Assembly (NCBI GenBank): GCA_947489525.1
Contig: CANLDW010000001.1
Location: 620,001 to 684,000, forward strand
DNA length: 64,000 nt
Reading direction: 5' to 3'
Source of the DNA: an uncultured Psychrobacter sp.
GTDB taxonomy: Bacteria; Pseudomonadota; Gammaproteobacteria; Pseudomonadales; Moraxellaceae
The notes beneath the pieces were generated by a model. That model had not been told where the DNA came from, searched no databases, and was given only the letters and a program-made list of their open reading frames with translations. Shown in pieces: positions 61,142 to 64,000 of this stretch. The position numbers were made by a program, and so were the translations under genes. Every line of letters starts with the position of its first letter. The stretch's first letter is position 1.

Positions 61142-61963
61142 CTATGGCTGTACCCACTGACGAATCTTTTCACGTTCGCTAGGCGTTGCTTGTAACCATA
61201 ACTGCATAAAGTTATCAAGCGTACTGCTGGTATTAGTAGCATTAGTAGTATTGATTGTGGTACTTGTATTAACAGCTGGTCTAGTCGTTGCAATGGGAGC
61301 AATAGCTCTATAAGTTGGTGTAACCGAACTGACAGAGTTACGAGTGTTTAGACTGGCCGCATTAACTTGTGCGTTATTACTTTGTGTCGCTACGCCTGTT
61401 TGTGCAGACTGGATTGCAGGTTGATCAAGCGCAGCAATAGCGCGCTGGTTTTGTATCTCAGCGCTATCAGAGCCGCCAAACACGTTGCCAAGTGCTTTGC
61501 CCAATCCTGCAAACAACCCTCCATCGTTGCCCGCTATACTTTGCTGACTCGCAATAATGGTATCACCCTGCTGTATCGCTAGCGTTGGACGCTCAGCATA
61601 CTCTTTAGCCGCTTCATACTTCTCTGGCTGATTGGGCATCGTTAAGCGGTACGTTTGGTTGTCAGCCAACTGAGCTGCCACACTGATATTACCCGAGCGC
61701 AAATAGTCATGCTCATCACGCGGTAGTTTGTAAAGACGGTCATATTTTGCTGTAATAACATGTTGACCAGGCTGTAAGGTCAGCTCTGTAGTTGGCGCTT
61801 CAAAGATACCGCGTTTGACTTCTTGACCATTAATAGCAGTGACTTTGACGTTGTCATCAATGAGTAACGTGACTGCTGCTTGACTTAGCATGGACACTGA
61901 GCCTATGCCCAACAATAGTGTACCAGTCGCTAAGTGTCTGAGTGTAGAGGCGGGAAATGTCAT
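61142..61963 (-). CDS. DUF2057 family exported protein
   Basis: The N-terminal signal peptide TLRHLATGTLLLGIGSVSMLSQA ends at QAAV, so the mature protein is periplasmic. DUF2057 (YccT-type) motifs are VTLLIDDNVKVTAINGQEV, ELTLQPGQHVITAKYDRLYKL and NQTYRLTMPNQPEKYEAAKEYAERP. The second half is Ser/Thr/Asn/Ala-rich (TTINTTNATNTSSTLDN end) and probably flexible. YccT has been linked to control of curli/cellulose output in enterics, but not in this group. Start ATG 61963 has AGGAC upstream; the 11 codons before it are dropped. It lies 95 bp downstream of hda on the same strand. Confidence 0.85.
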   Translation of the reverse strand: MTFPASTLRHLATGTLLLGIGSVSMLSQAAVTLLIDDNVKVTAINGQEVKRGIFEAPTTELTLQPGQHVITAKYDRLYKLPRDEHDYLRSGNISVAAQLADNQTYRLTMPNQPEKYEAAKEYAERPTLAIQQGDTIIASQQSIAGNDGGLFAGLGKALGNVFGGSDSAEIQNQRAIAALDQPAIQSAQTGVATQSNNAQVNAASLNTRNSVSSVTPTYRAIAPIATTRPAVNTSTTINTTNATNTSSTLDNFMQLWLQATPSEREKIRQWVQP

Positions 61964-62057
61964 AACGTGTCCTATAAATATCAAATGGGTTGGCAAAATA
62001 GTTAAGCTTCACCTCAAATGGTTGCGATAAGCAAAATAAATTTTCGCTTGAAAACAT

Positions 62058-62861
62058 CTAAAAGTCTAGCTGAATAGTGTGCTGATCTTGCTGAGCTGTA
62101 TGGTTGTCTACTTGAGTCTCGTACTCGATATCGGCAAGCTCCGCAGCTAGGGTCTGCTCATCAATAGTGCGAATGGCATCACTGATCACAGCTTTAGAGA
62201 TATTGCTCCGTCCAAGGTTTGAGAACATGGGCTGAATATAATTGAGCACTGCCATCATTGCACCTATACGGTGTGGACCTTCTTTTAGTAAATAGTCCAA
62301 TATTCGCTCATCGAACTGCCAGCCTCGACGACGCAAAATTGATTGCAGTAGCGCTTGTCTGTCCGCCAAGTCATTACCATCCGGCACTCTAAAAGCAGGT
62401 GCTTGCGCTAAACGAGTCAATAGATCCGTAAGCACAAAGGGTAATTTACCAGCCGGTTGATTGGCTGCAAATAAAAGCTGACGCTGTCCTTCGCGACTGC
62501 GGTTAATCAGATGAAACAGGGCTTCTTGCCACTTGTAACTACCCGCCAAAACTTCTAAATCGTCAATGGCGATAACATCGAAGCTTTCAAGCGATGATAA
62601 TACATGAACATCTGTGTGAATAAGCTCATCAAGCGATAAACAAATTGCCGATTTATCCATCTCAATAAAAGATTCACAAATAGCAGAGAGCAGATGTGAT
62701 TTCCCAGTTTCAGCACTACCAAACAGGTACAACTGACCGATGAGACCGACATGCAACTGCCGTACCGCATCAATGATAGACATCCAACCTGGACCGCCAA
62801 AGTCACTAAGACTGGCATCGTGTTTAACATCCAGATTAAGACTGAGTTGCGCTTGAGCCAT
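62058..62861 (-). CDS. hda: DnaA regulatory inactivator Hda-like protein
   Basis: AAA+ protein related to DnaA that, when bound to the DNA-loaded sliding clamp, stimulates hydrolysis of DnaA-ATP and prevents over-initiation. The N-terminal QLSLNL (residues 5-10) is a clamp-binding motif like the QLSLPL of E. coli Hda. Walker A is GSAETGKS (residues 48-55), and the Walker B/sensor region is DVIAIDDLEVLAG. 267 residues includes a C-terminal acidic tail (about 25 residues) beyond the E. coli protein. It is followed on the same strand by the PerM-type gene upstream, an arrangement common in gammaproteobacteria. Confidence 0.92.
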   Translation of the reverse strand: MAQAQLSLNLDVKHDASLSDFGGPGWMSIIDAVRQLHVGLIGQLYLFGSAETGKSHLLSAICESFIEMDKSAICLSLDELIHTDVHVLSSLESFDVIAIDDLEVLAGSYKWQEALFHLINRSREGQRQLLFAANQPAGKLPFVLTDLLTRLAQAPAFRVPDGNDLADRQALLQSILRRRGWQFDERILDYLLKEGPHRIGAMMAVLNYIQPMFSNLGRSNISKAVISDAIRTIDEQTLAAELADIEYETQVDNHTAQQDQHTIQLDF

Positions 62862-63151
62862 TAATTATTAACTCACTTTGTATGACTCTGTTATAGAGTC
62901 TGAAATAGCGTTACTGTAACTACTCTTTTACCACTTTTGTATTCACTATCATAGCTGAATAACTCAAGGCTGATAGATAAGAGGGTCGCTTAGATCTATC
63001 TGCTTTTCGATAGCGGTTCTGACTGATATAAAAGCCTATATATAACATACTTGCAAAATGACTGACAAGTCTTTTCCCTGATAGACCCCTATCTATTCGT
63101 GTCAACGACTAGGTTTGCACTGTAAGAGTCTTTAGTGAATACGTATCTCAG

Positions 63152-64000
63152 CTAGTCTTTTTTGAATAAATCAAGCTGTACACGTCCTTTATAAAAATTA
63201 GTGCTTTTGTAATAATCGAATAAATGACGGAATAAGACATTAATGACAGCCGATACAGGGAGTGCGATCAGCATACCGACGAAGCCCAGTAAACTTGCAC
63301 CTGCCAGCACCGCAAAGATGACCCACAGCGGTGACAGACCAATCTTGTCCCCTAACAACAAGGGTTGTAGCACGTATCCTTCTGCCGCTTGACCCACCAA
63401 GAAAGCACCGACAATAAGTGATAAGTACAACCAGTCAAAACCAAACTGAAATAGTCCTGCGATAATAGCGGCAATAAAACCAATACCAAAGCCCAAATAG
63501 GGTACAAAACTTGCGATACCAGCGACCATACCAATGGTTAGACCAAGCTCTAGCCCAATGAGCTGTAACTGCACTGCGTAGATAACACCTAAAAGTATCA
63601 TGACTAATAGCTGACCTTTAATAAACTCCATCAGCGCTTGATCACATTCTCGTGCAATAGTAATCACTTTATTGCTGTAAGCTGCAGGAATAGCCATTTT
63701 CCACTCTTGCAGACGCTCATCCCAATTGAATAAAAAGTAAAAGGTCAAAATCGGTACCAGTACGATAAGACCTGCATTGTTAATAAAGCTCATACTAGAC
63801 GCGATTAAACGGCTCATCCAGTTGCTAGCATCAGAGATATTATAGTGGCTTTGCATGTAGTCGACTAAGGTCTCAGAAAACCCTTGGGTCTCAAGCTCAG
63901 GTAGGCGGATGCGGGTGTTACTCGTCAACCAGCCACGTACCACCTCGTTGTACCAACTCAGTAGCTTTGGTAAGTATTGCCAAGCTGCTTGCAACTGATG
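63152..64000 (-). CDS. AI-2E family transporter (PerM-like), 5' part outside the window
   Basis: Membrane protein of the AI-2E/PerM family with at least six helices in the visible part: FINNAGLIVLVPILTFYFLF, LLVMILLGVIYAVQLQLIGLELGLTIGMVAGIASFVPYLGFGIGFIAAIIAGL (split over several helices), LYLSLIVGAFLVGQAAEGYVLQP and WVIFAVLAGASLLGFVGMLIALPVSAVINVL. VPYLGFG and GPLVGIPxxA-like GFVGMLIALPVSA are family signatures. The frame is still open at the right edge (HQ before LQAAWQYLP), so the true start lies beyond it. Function in this genus is unknown; members export autoinducers, Na+/H+ or other solutes. It neighbours hda. Confidence 0.9.
   Translation of the reverse strand, partial: HQLQAAWQYLPKLLSWYNEVVRGWLTSNTRIRLPELETQGFSETLVDYMQSHYNISDASNWMSRLIASSMSFINNAGLIVLVPILTFYFLFNWDERLQEWKMAIPAAYSNKVITIARECDQALMEFIKGQLLVMILLGVIYAVQLQLIGLELGLTIGMVAGIASFVPYLGFGIGFIAAIIAGLFQFGFDWLYLSLIVGAFLVGQAAEGYVLQPLLLGDKIGLSPLWVIFAVLAGASLLGFVGMLIALPVSAVINVLFRHLFDYYKSTNFYKGRVQLDLFKKD

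Noticed and set aside
1-64000. Prophage or integrative element covering several genes
   Set aside because: No integrase, transposase, capsid or plasmid genes were seen anywhere in the window.

Overview
The window looks like chromosomal DNA of a Moraxellaceae gammaproteobacterium, most likely Psychrobacter. This rests on gene content and protein style recalled from knowledge of the group, on moderate GC with AT-rich spacers, and on the AcnB, LipA, DapD, RecJ, UvrB, SerS, transketolase and Hda sequences; no database search was possible. Most of it is ordinary housekeeping DNA with short operons, many clear rho-independent terminators and three tRNA genes (two identical tRNA-Asn, one tRNA-Ser).

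Layout. 1-1.7 kb: end of a DUF805 membrane protein and an MpaB/DUF2236 oxygenase-like gene. 1.86-4.78 kb: a small accessory island (Fic protein, decayed XRE regulator, AT-rich unknown protein) bounded by two identical 35-bp terminator copies. 4.8-11.1 kb: acnB, a carboxymuconolactone decarboxylase-like protein, lipA, a GFA-family protein and an MTAP/MTIP-type phosphorylase. 11.3-16.1 kb: an arsenosugar-type cluster (two family-specific glycosyltransferases, DUF547, radical SAM ArsS, SelD-linked FAD oxidoreductase), with no arsM in the window. 16.3-22.2 kb: a lipase-like hydrolase, dapD, queE, two tandem TRIC-family channels and recJ. 22.5-28.7 kb: small unknown proteins, two lipoproteins, uvrB and a Dps. 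29-35.5 kb: a minus-strand lipid-modification cluster (SDR, FAD oxidoreductase, DUF1365, cyclopropane synthase family, DUF2177, thioesterase). 35.9-42.7 kb: aspartate-type aminotransferase, then a YqiJ/flotillin pair between two identical tRNA-Asn genes, an RHH-like protein, a lipoprotein and tRNA-Ser. 42.7-51.6 kb: a GAPDH/E4PDH-type enzyme, a PIF1-like helicase, a GMC oxidoreductase, a pirin, a metallo-beta-lactamase-fold protein fused head to head with a truncated alpha-hydroxy-acid oxidase, and YceI. 51.8-55.8 kb: an accessory stretch (hendecad-repeat protein, DUF3239-like protein, broken TrmH-type methyltransferase, AT-rich HNH protein with a small partner). 55.9-64 kb: tkt, serS, YcxB-like, a second Dps, DUF2057, hda and the end of a PerM-type transporter.

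The most notable structure outside the genes is a repeat family of about 107 bp, present four times (11948, 16199, 32773, 51720), with TATAGTC/GACTATA ends and longer imperfect terminal inverted repeats. It carries no coding capacity and looks like a MITE. Tandem short repeats (6, 7, 14, 15, 18 and 20 bp) are frequent in spacers and once lie inside a lipoprotein gene. I see no rRNA, no CRISPR array, no intact insertion sequence and no prophage. I do not see a clear undescribed multi-gene system. The best candidates for something new are the HNH/small-protein pair, the Fic island bounded by terminator copies, and the 11-residue-repeat protein.
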